Virus record (IMG/VR): IMGVR_UViG_3300037502_004181
Coordinates: 1 to 52,813 of that record
Source: a virus
Strand: one strand, 5' to 3'
Length of the DNA stretch: 52,813 nt
The notes below the pieces were generated by a model. The model was not told the origin of the DNA, did no database searches, and worked only from the letters and a program-made list of their open reading frames with translations. Positions 8,201 to 16,082 of the stretch are shown here, in pieces. The position numbers and the translations under genes are program-made. How positions within the stretch are numbered: the stretch's first letter is position 1; every line of letters begins with the position of its first letter.

Positions 8201-10208
8201 TCCACTCAACATCGTATGCCACGGCGTCCTCGGCTGCATCCCACTCTATTGTCATTACAGTCACAGACATCGTTTGCTCAATCAGCGTTTTTTGGCTGAT
8301 AACAACGTTGGTCGGTGGAGCCTGCACATTTGGCGGAATAACAGAAATAGGCCTGATATCTATCTGGGCGCCGTCATCAATGGCCTGGTGCTTTCCGGGC
8401 ACGCTGATAACCGCATTTATCTCATACTCGTGTTCTTCACTTCTTTTTATTGAAAGCACTCTGAACTGCATTACAGCGAGCTCGTCGGCGTCTACCGCCC
8501 AAACTGACTGAGCCTGAGGCACTTCTGAATAGTCAGCATCAACGGTAACTTGCGGTCCATTAACGGCGGTGATAGTTCGCCATTCGGCCTTGCCTGATGG
8601 CAAGTTTACAATCAGCCGGTTACCTACCGCTGCGGATGAGGTTTTATCCAGAGTGACTACGCTTGCAGTAGCAGAGCGGATCCTGCCGCCGTTAATTGCG
8701 CCCTGCAGCATTTCGTCTGCGACATTGATAATGTTGCCAGGGCGCGGAATTTGACCGTCAAGACCAACTCTGAAAGTTACCGTTCTTGTTTCAAGTTGCT
8801 CTGATTTAAGGGCCCACAGTCCGGCGCGCTGGGCCTGCCCTTCACTGGTGCAACCTATGGCCTCAACATCAAGCTGTGAAATGCCAAGAGTCACAGCTGA
8901 GTTGTCGAATACAACGGCTGTATCGTCCTTGAATGACTGTTCTGGGTTGCTCCAGCGCACGCTGGCAACACTGTGGCGATCACGCAGTGCGGTACCCTTG
9001 TACTCGAATATCCCGTCTATCACGTTGGCATTGGTGTATGTGTAGATTGGGTCTTCCGGCATGTCTGCCGTTACCATCATCTGCGAACCATCCCAGAAGC
9101 TGTTGCCGTGGAATATGCTCGTCAGTTGGTTTAGCAGCTGATAGGCCTGCCCCTGGTTCTGTATATACACGTTGCAGGTATAGCGCGGCTCTGTGCCTCC
9201 CTTGCCATCATCTACCATCACATCGCAATACTGGGCAATCTGGTACAGCTTCCACTTATTGACCATATTGGTATTGATGCGATTGCCAAGGCCAAAGCGC
9301 TTGTGAAGAACCAAGTCATACCAAACCCAAGCCGGGTTATTGGTGTACGCCTCTTTAAATGTTCCGTCCCAAACTCCGTTTGATGTTCCTGGGCCACTGG
9401 TTGCATAGGTTCTGGTCAGAGTATCGTAGTTAGCCGGCACCTTGATTATTCGCCCGCGGCAAAGCGCCGAGAACTTAGGAATATTGGAGAACTGCTCGGA
9501 ATCGTACTCAACTGCGATAAGTGCGGTGTGCGGGTATCTCAGCTTGGCATCAACCACCTCAGTGATTGAGTCAATTACCATCTTATCTTCTATCTTGAGT
9601 GATTCAGCGTTTGCCGTCAGCCTGCGCACTCTCACCTGCCAGCTGCTACCCTCTTGCGGCAAGTCAATTCTGTGGCTGCGCTCGTAACTCGACCCTGTTT
9701 TTCCATCAACGGCAGTATTGAGTACTTCAATAAAGCTGCCGCCATCGGTCGATACGTCAATGGCGTAGGCAATGCGATAGCCAACCAGGTCACCGTTATC
9801 CTTTTGTTCCAGAAGCCGTGGCCAGGCAAAGCGGATCCTGACAGCCGACAGCTGCGGATTGGTGAACTGGCGCACGAACGGGGTTCCGTAGCGCAGTTCT
9901 ACCCCAACAGACACCTCGTTGTTGGTTTCCGGGTACCCCTGAATATAGGTTTGATCAACAGTACCTGGGCGAAAGTCCACCTTAACGCCGTCAATATTCT
10001 CACCGCCGCCAGTGCTGCGAACCGGGGTGCCATCAAGCTTCACTGAGTTGTAGCCGTTTACCAGCCCTTCTATTTCGCCTTCACTGATGGCATATAGCAG
10101 TTTTGCGGTGGCGACAGAACGCAGCGTGTCAGGTGCTGTGTACGGCGTCTGAGAACCAGATCCACCAGATTTAGCGCCTTTTATTGGCTGCGCAGATTGC
10201 TGCATCAT
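5268..10208 (-). CDS. J: Tail tip / host specificity protein J (central tail fibre)
   Basis: Large tail-tip protein of about 1646 residues, homologous in layout to lambda gpJ. It has an N-terminal tip-attachment region (GSQTPYTAPDTLRSVATAKL and on), the conserved middle domains, fibronectin type III-like segments around residues 640-770, a coiled-coil stalk built of tandem repeats, then a DUF1983-like segment and a beta-rich C-terminus. Three short repeats of KIPGIESNLDSINIE type precede the stalk. The ATG at 10208 has a GGAG about ten bases upstream; an in-frame ATG follows at 10205. It would seal the tail tip and contact the host envelope. Having a separate DGR-diversified fibre next door suggests two layers of host recognition. 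Confidence 0.94.
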   Translation of the reverse strand: MMQQSAQPIKGAKSGGSGSQTPYTAPDTLRSVATAKLLYAISEGEIEGLVNGYNSVKLDGTPVRSTGGGENIDGVKVDFRPGTVDQTYIQGYPETNNEVSVGVELRYGTPFVRQFTNPQLSAVRIRFAWPRLLEQKDNGDLVGYRIAYAIDVSTDGGSFIEVLNTAVDGKTGSSYERSHRIDLPQEGSSWQVRVRRLTANAESLKIEDKMVIDSITEVVDAKLRYPHTALIAVEYDSEQFSNIPKFSALCRGRIIKVPANYDTLTRTYATSGPGTSNGVWDGTFKEAYTNNPAWVWYDLVLHKRFGLGNRINTNMVNKWKLYQIAQYCDVMVDDGKGGTEPRYTCNVYIQNQGQAYQLLNQLTSIFHGNSFWDGSQMMVTADMPEDPIYTYTNANVIDGIFEYKGTALRDRHSVASVRWSNPEQSFKDDTAVVFDNSAVTLGISQLDVEAIGCTSEGQAQRAGLWALKSEQLETRTVTFRVGLDGQIPRPGNIINVADEMLQGAINGGRIRSATASVVTLDKTSSAAVGNRLIVNLPSGKAEWRTITAVNGPQVTVDADYSEVPQAQSVWAVDADELAVMQFRVLSIKRSEEHEYEINAVISVPGKHQAIDDGAQIDIRPISVIPPNVQAPPTNVVISQKTLIEQTMSVTVMTIEWDAAEDAVAYDVEWRKDSGDWIRLPRTGTRSVDVRGVYTGQYIARVTAVNAADISSKPATSVLTDITGKTGSPPALASLNATSLVFGIGLKWAFQPGSEDTLYTEINYATDNNGANEALLGQYAYPLDNHTITGLAAGIAFWFRARIVDRTGNIGPWSDYVQGASSSDAGTILDYLTGQISESELAQSLLDPIEKIPGIESNLDSINIEVEKIPGIESNLDSINIEIDKIPQIQANIDSINQQLADISGAGEWSASTVYNSGEFVTYDDGTGISIYRAKQDNIPAGTLPTDTNYWEYVGDYASIGEAVAALTAQMTDVQNSVDLIDGKLEANTSRTDTMIAAYRDDDTGDGRLADVLAGWKSKAAIRVEQEARATEDEALARQITTISAESKNNSAAIQQESIARTTADESLAQNITTVQASAAAAQAAADAANIGVSTNAAAIQSEATARADADSALAQDITTLQSSVGDNAAAIQSEATARANADSALAQDITTLQTSVGDNSAAIQSEATARANADSVLSRKINTVQATVEDTGDGRLADVLSGWKSKAAIRVEQEARATEDEALARQITTISAESKNNSAAIQQESTARTTADESLAQNITTVQASAAAAQAAADAANIGVSTNAAAIQSEATARADADSALAQDITTLQSSVGDNAAAIQSEATARADADSALAQDITTLQSSVGNNTTAIQQVSQAQADLEGNIEAMWKVSMNITADGKYYASGFGLSYENGSAGLQSNFFVLADRFAILNQTTGTTTVTSPFVVQNGMVYMNNAVIGTLHNKTIIQRIGSSLQVFGIGFGSSNQFLEWFGPDVGDISNCTEANATSYRKVDGSAYFGGAITTGDYKNAVTSSQLSSTAAVETTFGSLGGVITIAVSLQCHGSFFLNQTGTSSSGSTSGTVVLERSLDLGKTWSVVQTILCGGSWTISQEGTDRIGSSNLSGSATFTDSDQTTATRYYRARVTTYNAGSVPFKTQRLSLIATENT
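6241..6648 (-). repeat. Tandem duplication in the gpJ stalk, copy with C-terminal position
   Basis: Nearly identical at DNA level to 6805-7212, at a constant offset of 564 bases (188 codons, in frame). It encodes the DTGDGRLADVL start followed by alternating blocks such as ARTTADESLAQNIT and SEATARADADSALAQDIT. Only scattered substitutions separate the copies, so the duplication is recent or kept homogeneous. Confidence 0.85.
6805..7212 (-). repeat. Tandem duplication in the gpJ stalk, copy with N-terminal position
   Basis: Partner of 6241-6648 at a constant 564-base offset. Homology continues below the stated left edge in degenerate form, because the shorter SEATARA(D/N)ADSALAQDITTLQ block itself recurs. 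The frame is kept throughout, so the effect is a longer stalk. Confidence 0.85.
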
Positions 10209-10231
10209 GGGGTAACGTCTCCCGACATTTA

Positions 10232-10258
10232 GGTACAAAAAAACCGCTTTCGCGGCCG
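10232..10258 (-). terminator. Rho-independent terminator between rha and gpJ
   Basis: On the minus strand a GGCCGC-GAAA-GCGGTT hairpin precedes a run of T. The same 28-base unit recurs at 16033-16058. It lies just after the rha stop and before gpJ, so late transcription must read through it, presumably by antitermination, or gpJ needs another promoter. Confidence 0.75.
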
Positions 10259-10264
10259 TTGTGT

Positions 10265-10804
10265 TTAGTTCTTTATTTCAACCAAAGGCAGGCTGAACTG
10301 CCCTTCTTGCTCAATCTTCTCTATTCTTGCCAGTAACTCGGGTTTCTTTACCCGGCCCCAGCGGTTAAGCAATCGGCCTGACATGCTGGCAACATCGCTC
10401 TCTTTCATATACTCAAGCATCAAAGCGTTGCGCTCTGCCTCGTAGTTGCGGCTTAGTTTTTGTAACTCTTCCGTCATCCAGTTAAAGGCATTTATGTATG
10501 CCTCTTTTACTGATGCAGCCTTGGCGCCATTAAATCCCATGACCACCATGACAAATCCACTGAAGTCCATGCGATAGAACCTTTGCTTTTTGTCAAATAT
10601 TCCTAAGTCATTGATTTTCTCGGAGGCCCAAAAGTGGGCCCTAAAGAAATCATCGGAGCACTTAAGGTTTTCAACCGCTCTGACAACATGTTGATGACGC
10701 TTTCCGAACGCGCTTGCTATTTGCACTGTATCTGTGGCTGGCGCCCCATTAGCCGCAGTCACAAGATCGCGAAAATCAAACGCAGTTTTTACTTGGCAAG
10801 TCAT
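10265..10804 (-). CDS. rha: Rha family phage regulatory protein
   Basis: Predicted DNA-binding regulator of the phi80 Rha family, about 179 residues from the ATG at 10804 (GGAG upstream). The Rha core covers SAFGKRHQHVVRAVENLKC to GFNGAKAASVKEAYINAFNWM. A C-terminal part of about 70 residues is not recognised. The frame continues upstream of the ATG without a better start. It lies between gpJ and a P22 immI-like cassette, has terminators on both sides and a large inverted repeat at its 5' end, so it looks like an independently expressed accessory gene. Its N-terminal core resembles that of the antirepressor at 11070-11846. Confidence 0.85.
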   Translation of the reverse strand: MTCQVKTAFDFRDLVTAANGAPATDTVQIASAFGKRHQHVVRAVENLKCSDDFFRAHFWASEKINDLGIFDKKQRFYRMDFSGFVMVVMGFNGAKAASVKEAYINAFNWMTEELQKLSRNYEAERNALMLEYMKESDVASMSGRLLNRWGRVKKPELLARIEKIEQEGQFSLPLVEIKN

Positions 10805-10813
10805 GGCAAAACT

Positions 10814-10892
10814 CCTATAGAGAACGAGCCTGGTAGCACAGAGATTCCAGCCCCCAGAGATAACTGGATCTCTCAGGCTCATTCTCTATAGG
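10814..10892. repeat. Nested inverted repeat directly upstream of rha
   Basis: Arms at 10814-10832 (CCTATAGAGAACGAGCCTG) and 10874-10892 pair over 19 bases with one mismatch. Inside, GAGATTCCAG and CTGGATCTC pair with one gap, so the whole 79 bases could fold as one long hairpin ending nine bases before the rha ATG, or serve as a paired operator. The rha Shine-Dalgarno overlaps the foot of the structure. Confidence 0.75.
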
Positions 10893-10935
10893 CTCTGGTT
10901 TTATAGCGCGTGCTACGGCGCGGTGAATTTCAGGC

Positions 10936-10998
10936 ACAAAAAAGCCCCGGCAGATGCCAGGGCTCAGAAACGAAAAAACCGCCAGAGTTTGGCGGCTT
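10936..10998 (-). terminator. Tandem terminators after the antirepressor gene
   Basis: Two hairpins on the minus strand: GCCGCCAAACTCTGGCGG with a T run, then AGCCCTGGCATCTGCCGGGGCT with a T run. They follow the antirepressor stop at 11070 and isolate the immI-like unit from rha. A similar pair occurs at 30955-31015. Confidence 0.78.
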
Positions 10999-11069
10999 TG
11001 TTGGTAGTACTACTTTTCTTCCATCATTAGGGCGATTTAATCACCTACTATCTAAAATTGCAACAGTGG

Positions 11070-11846
11070 CTAATGCTGGAAGCCGATCAACCCGCTCATC
11101 TGCTCGAGTTCATTTTTCACTGTTGATGAAAATGACATGCCAGCGAGAACGTGATCACGCAGTTCGGCACCAATGGGTGAGCGCATCTGCCGCAATGCAG
11201 GTTCCAGCTCAGAGATCCACGTTTTGTATATCCGCTGCCAGTGGTGAAATGATCCATTGGCACTATGCACCAGCATCCGCATGTCGTCGCTTCCTCGCGG
11301 CAACAGCTCGCCTTCAAGGGCTAGCTTGTGCACATACTCAATCGCTTCAGTTAACTGATTCTTGTCGAGTTGATCCAGATGTTCAACGTTAAAGCGCTGG
11401 TGAACCATGGCGTAAGCATCTGGATACATTAAGCCTTTCTTCGACACCAACAGGTTAACCGCGTTGCGCAAACCTGTGCGATCGTCAGTGGTGGTCTTTT
11501 GACGAGAGGCTCCACTTAGCTGTTCGGCCATCCAATTAAAAGCATTGATATATGCTTCCTTGATCGCAGCAGCCTTCTTGCCTGTGAACCCCATGACCAA
11601 GAACATGAAGCCGTCCTTTGTCATCTGCCACATCGGTAATTTTCGCCCTGTAGAATCAAGGTATCCACTGGGCGTAAAATTGCGCTCAGTAAAATCAGTC
11701 GAGCAATCTAACGCTTGCAAGCGGCGTAAAACATCTTTGTGTTGCTTGCCAAAAGCTTCCGCAACATTAATAGACGTAGTTATTAATGCGCCATCTTGAG
11801 CGCATACTAGGTGATTTAATGATTGAACGGTGGTAATATTCTTCAT
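11070..11846 (-). CDS. ant: Antirepressor: Rha-type N-terminus plus P22 antirepressor C-terminal domain
   Basis: A 258-residue protein from the ATG at 11844-11846. The N-terminal half is Rha-like (VAEAFGKQHKDVLRRLQALDC ... MGFTGKKAAAIKEAYINAFNWM). Residues from about 120 carry the P22 antirepressor C-terminal pattern (DRTGLRNAVNLLVSKKGL, DAYAMVHQRFNVE, EAIEYVH). P22 Ant inactivates prophage repressors. It lies 70 bases after a small arc-like gene and below a divergent operator region, as in P22 immI. The ribosome site before the chosen ATG is weak; a TTG at 11957 would overlap arc and looks worse. Confidence 0.85.
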   Translation of the reverse strand: MKNITTVQSLNHLVCAQDGALITTSINVAEAFGKQHKDVLRRLQALDCSTDFTERNFTPSGYLDSTGRKLPMWQMTKDGFMFLVMGFTGKKAAAIKEAYINAFNWMAEQLSGASRQKTTTDDRTGLRNAVNLLVSKKGLMYPDAYAMVHQRFNVEHLDQLDKNQLTEAIEYVHKLALEGELLPRGSDDMRMLVHSANGSFHHWQRIYKTWISELEPALRQMRSPIGAELRDHVLAGMSFSSTVKNELEQMSGLIGFQH

Positions 11847-11916
11847 GTCAGTTTTCTCGTTGTTAACTGGTAAACCAGAAACCTCGTTGGTGCCAGCCTC
11901 CGGGGTTTCGCCGTTT

Positions 11917-12078
11917 TTACGCCTTGATATACCCATCCTCCCTAAGGCTCCTCTCAATTCGTTTAATCACCTCTTTGTTTAGAGACCGCCCCTCTTCTTT
12001 CGCAACGCTTTTCAACAACCCCTTAAGTTGATCAGGAAATCTGATGCCAGTTGGCGGTATATCACGAACATTCTTCAT
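11917..12078 (-). CDS. arc: Arc-like ribbon-helix-helix repressor
   Basis: Small 53-residue gene (ATG 12078, stop TAA 11917). The protein has the MetJ/Arc layout: a short basic strand (PPTGIRFPDQLKGLL), a helix, a turn EEGRSLNKEVIKRIE and a final helix. The EEGRSLNKEV segment matches the Arc/Mnt family. It is cotranscribed with the antirepressor and divergent from the mnt-like gene. By analogy with P22 it should repress its own promoter and so hold down Ant. Confidence 0.8.
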   Translation of the reverse strand: MKNVRDIPPTGIRFPDQLKGLLKSVAKEEGRSLNKEVIKRIERSLREDGYIKA

Positions 12079-12088
12079 ACCATACTCC

Positions 12089-12137
12089 ATAGTTACATGC
12101 TGTAGTCATTGAAATACTACATGCTGTAGCTATTAAG
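12089..12137. promoter_or_regulatory. Operators and divergent promoters of the arc/mnt cassette
   Basis: Two copies of TACATGCTGTAG (12094-12105 and 12118-12129) are 24 bp apart; each sits in a partial palindrome of the CTACA-TGC-TGTAG type. A third partial copy (GGCTACATTATG) overlaps the mnt-like ATG. Candidate promoters: rightward TTGAAA (12109-12114) with TATTAA 16 bp later; leftward TTGACT with TAGTAT 16 bp later. The operators fall inside the promoter spacers, fitting repression by ribbon-helix-helix proteins. Confidence 0.7.
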
Positions 12138-12159
12138 TCAAGGCGTAAATGGCTACATT

Positions 12160-12456
12160 ATGAAATCATTTGCTAAGAATGAGTTTGTTATGAAAGGTGC
12201 TAGTAACATCGCGCCGTTTGGCTTGCGAATGCCAGAAGGCGTAAAAAGCCATATTGCTGAAATGGCAAAGGTACATGGGCGTTCTATGAACGCTGAAATA
12301 GTCTATAGGCTAGAGACTACAATCAAAAAAGAAGACGTTATCTGCCACAAACTAAACCTTCACAAGATACAGAACCCAGCAATAGCTGAGTTAGAGGCGA
12401 TCAAGGAGCAGATTGAGCGGGCCATAGAGAGACTAAAGGAAACTTCGCCGGGTTAA
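12160..12456 (+). CDS. mnt: Mnt-like ribbon-helix-helix repressor
   Basis: 98 residues from the first ATG; 88 if the ATG at 12190 is used, which would place the strand [11 protein letters not shown] nearer the N-terminus, as in P22 Mnt. Family marks are [21 protein letters not shown] and a C-terminal coiled-coil tail ([14 protein letters not shown]), which in Mnt drives tetramer formation. Divergent from arc-ant, the same arrangement as P22 immI. Neither start has a strong ribosome site. Confidence 0.82.
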   Translation: MKSFAKNEFVMKGASNIAPFGLRMPEGVKSHIAEMAKVHGRSMNAEIVYRLETTIKKEDVICHKLNLHKIQNPAIAELEAIKEQIERAIERLKETSPG

Positions 12457-12575
12457 TACTGAATAGCCAACCGTTCAGCTTGCGCAGTGGGATGCATAAA
12501 ACTTCTCGAATTTTGCTATCGGAAGCAACCATATTCATATGAATACAGTTGAATTTTCAACAACCAAGGACGTAG

Positions 12576-13007
12576 ATGATGAAGAAAGTAGCTTTAATCG
12601 CCGCCATGGCTTTGGCTGGGTGTGCAACTTCTCCAGTACCCATAGAACAGGCTCAAATTGCACCGCAGAACAAACTCCTGGCTTATCAAAACAAATCAGC
12701 AGTGAACAATTCTACTATTATTGTAGTTCGTGACTCTGGATTGTTTGGTGTTGGATGCGCACTTGCGGTGTACGTTGACGGAAAAAAGTCAGCCTTTCTC
12801 GATGCTGGCGAAAAAGCAGTTTTTTATGTTCCAGCAGGAACCCATAATGTTGGTGTTGGATCTTCAGAAAACGGCCTTTGCTCTGGAATGGTCATCAGAA
12901 ACCTGTCGGCAACAACTATCCCTGGAGTTCCGCAGAACTTTCGGATTAGCATGGACGGAAGTGGATTGTATTTCACTCCATATTTTATAAATGAAGGCGA
13001 GCTTTAG
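12576..13007 (+). CDS. Small phage lipoprotein, possible superinfection exclusion factor
   Basis: 143 residues with a lipoprotein signal: MMKK, a hydrophobic stretch, and a lipobox LAGC with the modified cysteine at residue 16. The mature part is beta-rich with a few cysteines and no recognised domain. It is on the strand opposite the late genes, has an AAGGA ribosome site and overlaps the tape-measure stop tail-to-tail by four bases. Lone plus-strand lipoproteins inside prophage tail operons are often lysogenic conversion genes such as receptor-blocking proteins; that role is inference. Confidence 0.8.
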   Translation: MMKKVALIAAMALAGCATSPVPIEQAQIAPQNKLLAYQNKSAVNNSTIIVVRDSGLFGVGCALAVYVDGKKSAFLDAGEKAVFYVPAGTHNVGVGSSENGLCSGMVIRNLSATTIPGVPQNFRISMDGSGLYFTPYFINEGEL

Positions 13008-16000
13008 CGGTTCCTGTCTAATAAGCCCATCGGGCGCTGTTCCTCGATGATTATCTTGCGAACAGCGTTCCCTATCATTACCCCAAGCTGTTTATAGTCT
13101 GCTTGAGGATCCCCACTTACTGTTGTTTCACCTGACTCGGCATCAATATTGACGCTTATGTAAACGTCTCCTTTCCCTCCACCAGCAGCCTGCTTCAAAA
13201 TGTCAGCAGTTGTTTGCCTGCTTGTCACATTGGCACCAGATACAATCTCAGGGCCGTACTCGCCAACGATCCCCCATTTGTTTGATGGAATACTCCCGCC
13301 ATTATCAAACATGCCAGCAAATGCAGATGACGATATCATTGTCACAAGAGGTGTCGTAGCAGCTATTGCAGCCGTAGCTGCGGCAGGTGCTGCTGCTGGA
13401 CCATAGACAGGAATTGCTGCTGTAGAGGAATAAGCGTTCAGGGCAGCCATTTGCTGAGTCGCCAAAGCATTAGCAACCATCCCCTGGCCAGCCATAGTCT
13501 GCGTAGTCTTTCCGACTAGAAGCTGAACGGCTTGGTAAACCAGCCACTGAGCAGCTATATCACTCAAGGCTTGCAACATCGATGAAGCAAATCCTTTAGC
13601 CATGTTCTGAAGAGAATCGCCAATTGATTGCGTTCCTGATGCCAATTCATAAAGATTGCTACTGATCGCTGACGTGGTTTCACTCAACACATCAGCGGTA
13701 GCATTCTGTACGTTCTGGTATATATTCGCTGCACTATCGGCATAATTTTGCAATGCCTCTCTTGAGCCGGTTATCCAACTCTGTTCTGCTGCTGCTTTTT
13801 GTAAAGCAGCTTGGCGAATGATCTCTATCTGCCTGCTTTCCTCATACTGAATATTTGCCAGTCTTTGCTGGTATGCCTCCTGGCTGATCCGTGTTGACTC
13901 AGATTGCTGATCCCGCTGCAGCTTCAGAACGGCATCCTTGGCCTGCTGCCTGATAATCAGTTCCTGCTCTTGCTGTTGGCGAAACTTATCTCCCATGCCC
14001 ATGCCGGTTATTGATAAGTTTTGTCGTTCCTGGAATACAGCGAGCTTCCTCTGGATTGCTGCGTATTCTTCTGCAGCTGCCTTTTGTTGTAAAAGCGCGT
14101 CCTTGGCCTGCTTGCGGCGATGGATTTCATCAACCAGTAGCTCAGCTTCTATTTTTTGCTGATCACTTAGGTTTGATGAAGCTATGGCCGCTTTTATCTT
14201 TTCGCTATTGTACTGCTCAAGCTGCTGCTTGTTCAGGGTTACAGCTGCGTATTGATCCTGCAGCTTGTCAATGAGGCTCTGAGTTGCACGGTCAAGCTGT
14301 GTTGTTGTGGTAGTTACCGTGTTACCTGCGCTATCCACGCCAGCCAGCGCATCTTTCAGCTTTTGCAGATCATCCTCTGCTTTTTGAAGCTGTTGAGATA
14401 ATTCTGAATAGGCTTTCGACCTTTCTGCATTCGCTTTACGTTCTGCCGCCCTATTCTCTTCCGTACTGGATAAAAGCCGCTTGCCGGCAGAAACCACCCC
14501 ATCTAGATAATCGCCGACACTGTCATATTGGGTGATCCTGTCAAATCGAACATCCTTGATTTGCTCTTTGAGGTTGGCGATAGCATCTGTTTGCTTTGTG
14601 ATAGCTTCGCTAAGCTGTTTTTTTCTGAGTTGATCCATTCGGCCAAGAAGGCTATCAATCTCATCGCTAAGCCCGGCAGTTTTCTGTTGTGAGTCCTGCG
14701 CTGAGGTAGCCCAGTAAGTCAGAGCTGCTGCGCCAAGAAAAACCAAACCTGCAGGGCCGCCGACGAGAGACATTGCTCCGTTAAATGCCCTGGTAGCAAT
14801 TGTGGCTTGGTTGGTTACAGCTGCCAAATTGGTGCGAGCTGCTGCGAGGCGCTGATCTGCGACTATTGCCTGGCCAGCAGTAAGCACTGATGCCCTTTTT
14901 GCCGTGGCAAGTCTGAGCTCTGCCTCTGCTGCAGCCACGGCCGCCATGCGCTCACGCTCTTTGGAAACAGCGTTGCGTATGGTTTCAATAGTGTTTGAGG
15001 TGAGGACGCCAGCATAGCGACTGAAAGCTGCTACGGCCGTTACCCCCACCATGGTAACCAGAGTGTCAAAGTTGTTTGATAGTCCGTTTATCCCATCAAC
15101 CATCTTTGCAGTGATGCCATAGACCTTATTCTGCTGACCGACGTATTCGGATATGGTGTTATTCATTTTGGTGAAAGCATCACGCACTGTGGTTGGCATT
15201 TTCTCCACTTGCTCGATGATCCGCCCATAATCCTCAGCCAGCGCTTTTGCCAGTTCTGCCCCGGTTATCTTACCTTCTGCACCAAGCTTTCGGAGTTCCT
15301 GTGCTGATTTACCGGTACTCTTTGCCAACGAATCAACAATCGTGTCGGCCGTACTGTAGATAGTGATCCAGGCATCGGCATCAACTTTGCCTTTTTGCAT
15401 TGACTTGGCCAGCGCCTGAATGGCTGCCGCGCCCCTCTCGGCATTGGCGCCGTTAACAACCAGCAACCCAGAAAAGGCATCCACGGCGTCTATTGACTGT
15501 GACAGTGTTAGGCCCATGTCACGCAACACTGGTGACAGGTTAATAAATGACTCTTTTGTCTCGTTGATACTCCGGAAGGTGTCTGCTGATGATTGCAGGA
15601 GGCGTTCGTTTACATAGGTGTACTCTTCAGTGCTTCTGATTGCTCCCCTTATGCGGGTGTCATACTGGCCCCATTGGTCTGCTATATCGATGATCTGCAT
15701 CGTGCTGATGCCTGCAAATGCGCCAATGAGCGTTCTTCTCATAGTGGCCGCAGCCGATGCCGCAGCAGAGTCAGTCTCTTTGAGTGACTTGTTGATCCGG
15801 TCTACACCTGACGCGCCGTTTTTTGCCTTTGAACCGGCCTCACCCATTGCGCTACCGGCGTTTTTGCTGCTGCTTGATACCTTGCTGTTGGTGTTGGTCA
15901 GTCTTACTCCGGCGCGCTCAAGCAGCTCAAGGGACTTCTGCATATCTTCGGCGCGCTGTTCAGCGGTGCGGCTGTCAATGGTAATCGACAGTCTTGATTC

Positions 16001-16009
16001 GTATGCCAT
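13004..16009 (-). CDS. H: Tape measure protein (lambda gpH type)
   Basis: 1001 residues, helical and low in cysteine, setting tail length and probably passing DNA at ejection. It has an N-terminal tape-measure domain, a hydrophobic region near residues 325-440, long coiled-coil tracts, and the lambda-type C-terminal motif WGIVGEYGPE in a glycine-rich context. The start has GGAG upstream. Its position is odd: it follows M, L, K and I instead of following G/GT. Confidence 0.93.
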   Translation of the reverse strand: MAYESRLSITIDSRTAEQRAEDMQKSLELLERAGVRLTNTNSKVSSSSKNAGSAMGEAGSKAKNGASGVDRINKSLKETDSAAASAAATMRRTLIGAFAGISTMQIIDIADQWGQYDTRIRGAIRSTEEYTYVNERLLQSSADTFRSINETKESFINLSPVLRDMGLTLSQSIDAVDAFSGLLVVNGANAERGAAAIQALAKSMQKGKVDADAWITIYSTADTIVDSLAKSTGKSAQELRKLGAEGKITGAELAKALAEDYGRIIEQVEKMPTTVRDAFTKMNNTISEYVGQQNKVYGITAKMVDGINGLSNNFDTLVTMVGVTAVAAFSRYAGVLTSNTIETIRNAVSKERERMAAVAAAEAELRLATAKRASVLTAGQAIVADQRLAAARTNLAAVTNQATIATRAFNGAMSLVGGPAGLVFLGAAALTYWATSAQDSQQKTAGLSDEIDSLLGRMDQLRKKQLSEAITKQTDAIANLKEQIKDVRFDRITQYDSVGDYLDGVVSAGKRLLSSTEENRAAERKANAERSKAYSELSQQLQKAEDDLQKLKDALAGVDSAGNTVTTTTTQLDRATQSLIDKLQDQYAAVTLNKQQLEQYNSEKIKAAIASSNLSDQQKIEAELLVDEIHRRKQAKDALLQQKAAAEEYAAIQRKLAVFQERQNLSITGMGMGDKFRQQQEQELIIRQQAKDAVLKLQRDQQSESTRISQEAYQQRLANIQYEESRQIEIIRQAALQKAAAEQSWITGSREALQNYADSAANIYQNVQNATADVLSETTSAISSNLYELASGTQSIGDSLQNMAKGFASSMLQALSDIAAQWLVYQAVQLLVGKTTQTMAGQGMVANALATQQMAALNAYSSTAAIPVYGPAAAPAAATAAIAATTPLVTMISSSAFAGMFDNGGSIPSNKWGIVGEYGPEIVSGANVTSRQTTADILKQAAGGGKGDVYISVNIDAESGETTVSGDPQADYKQLGVMIGNAVRKIIIEEQRPMGLLDRNR

Positions 16010-16032
16010 GACTGGGCTCCGTAAATTCCAGG

Positions 16033-16058
16033 CACAAAAAAACCGCTTTCGCGGCCGT
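16033..16058 (-). terminator. Terminator upstream of the tape-measure gene
   Basis: Same 28-base terminator unit as at 10232-10258: GGCCGC-GAAA-GCGGTT and a T run on the minus strand. It stands between a small membrane gene and the tape measure. Confidence 0.72.
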
Positions 16059-16082
16059 TGTATTTGGATTGATGAATAGGGG

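Noticed and set aside
12539-12733. Plus-strand frame overlapping the lipoprotein start
   Set aside because: The lipoprotein in another frame has a lipobox and ribosome site; this one has neither.
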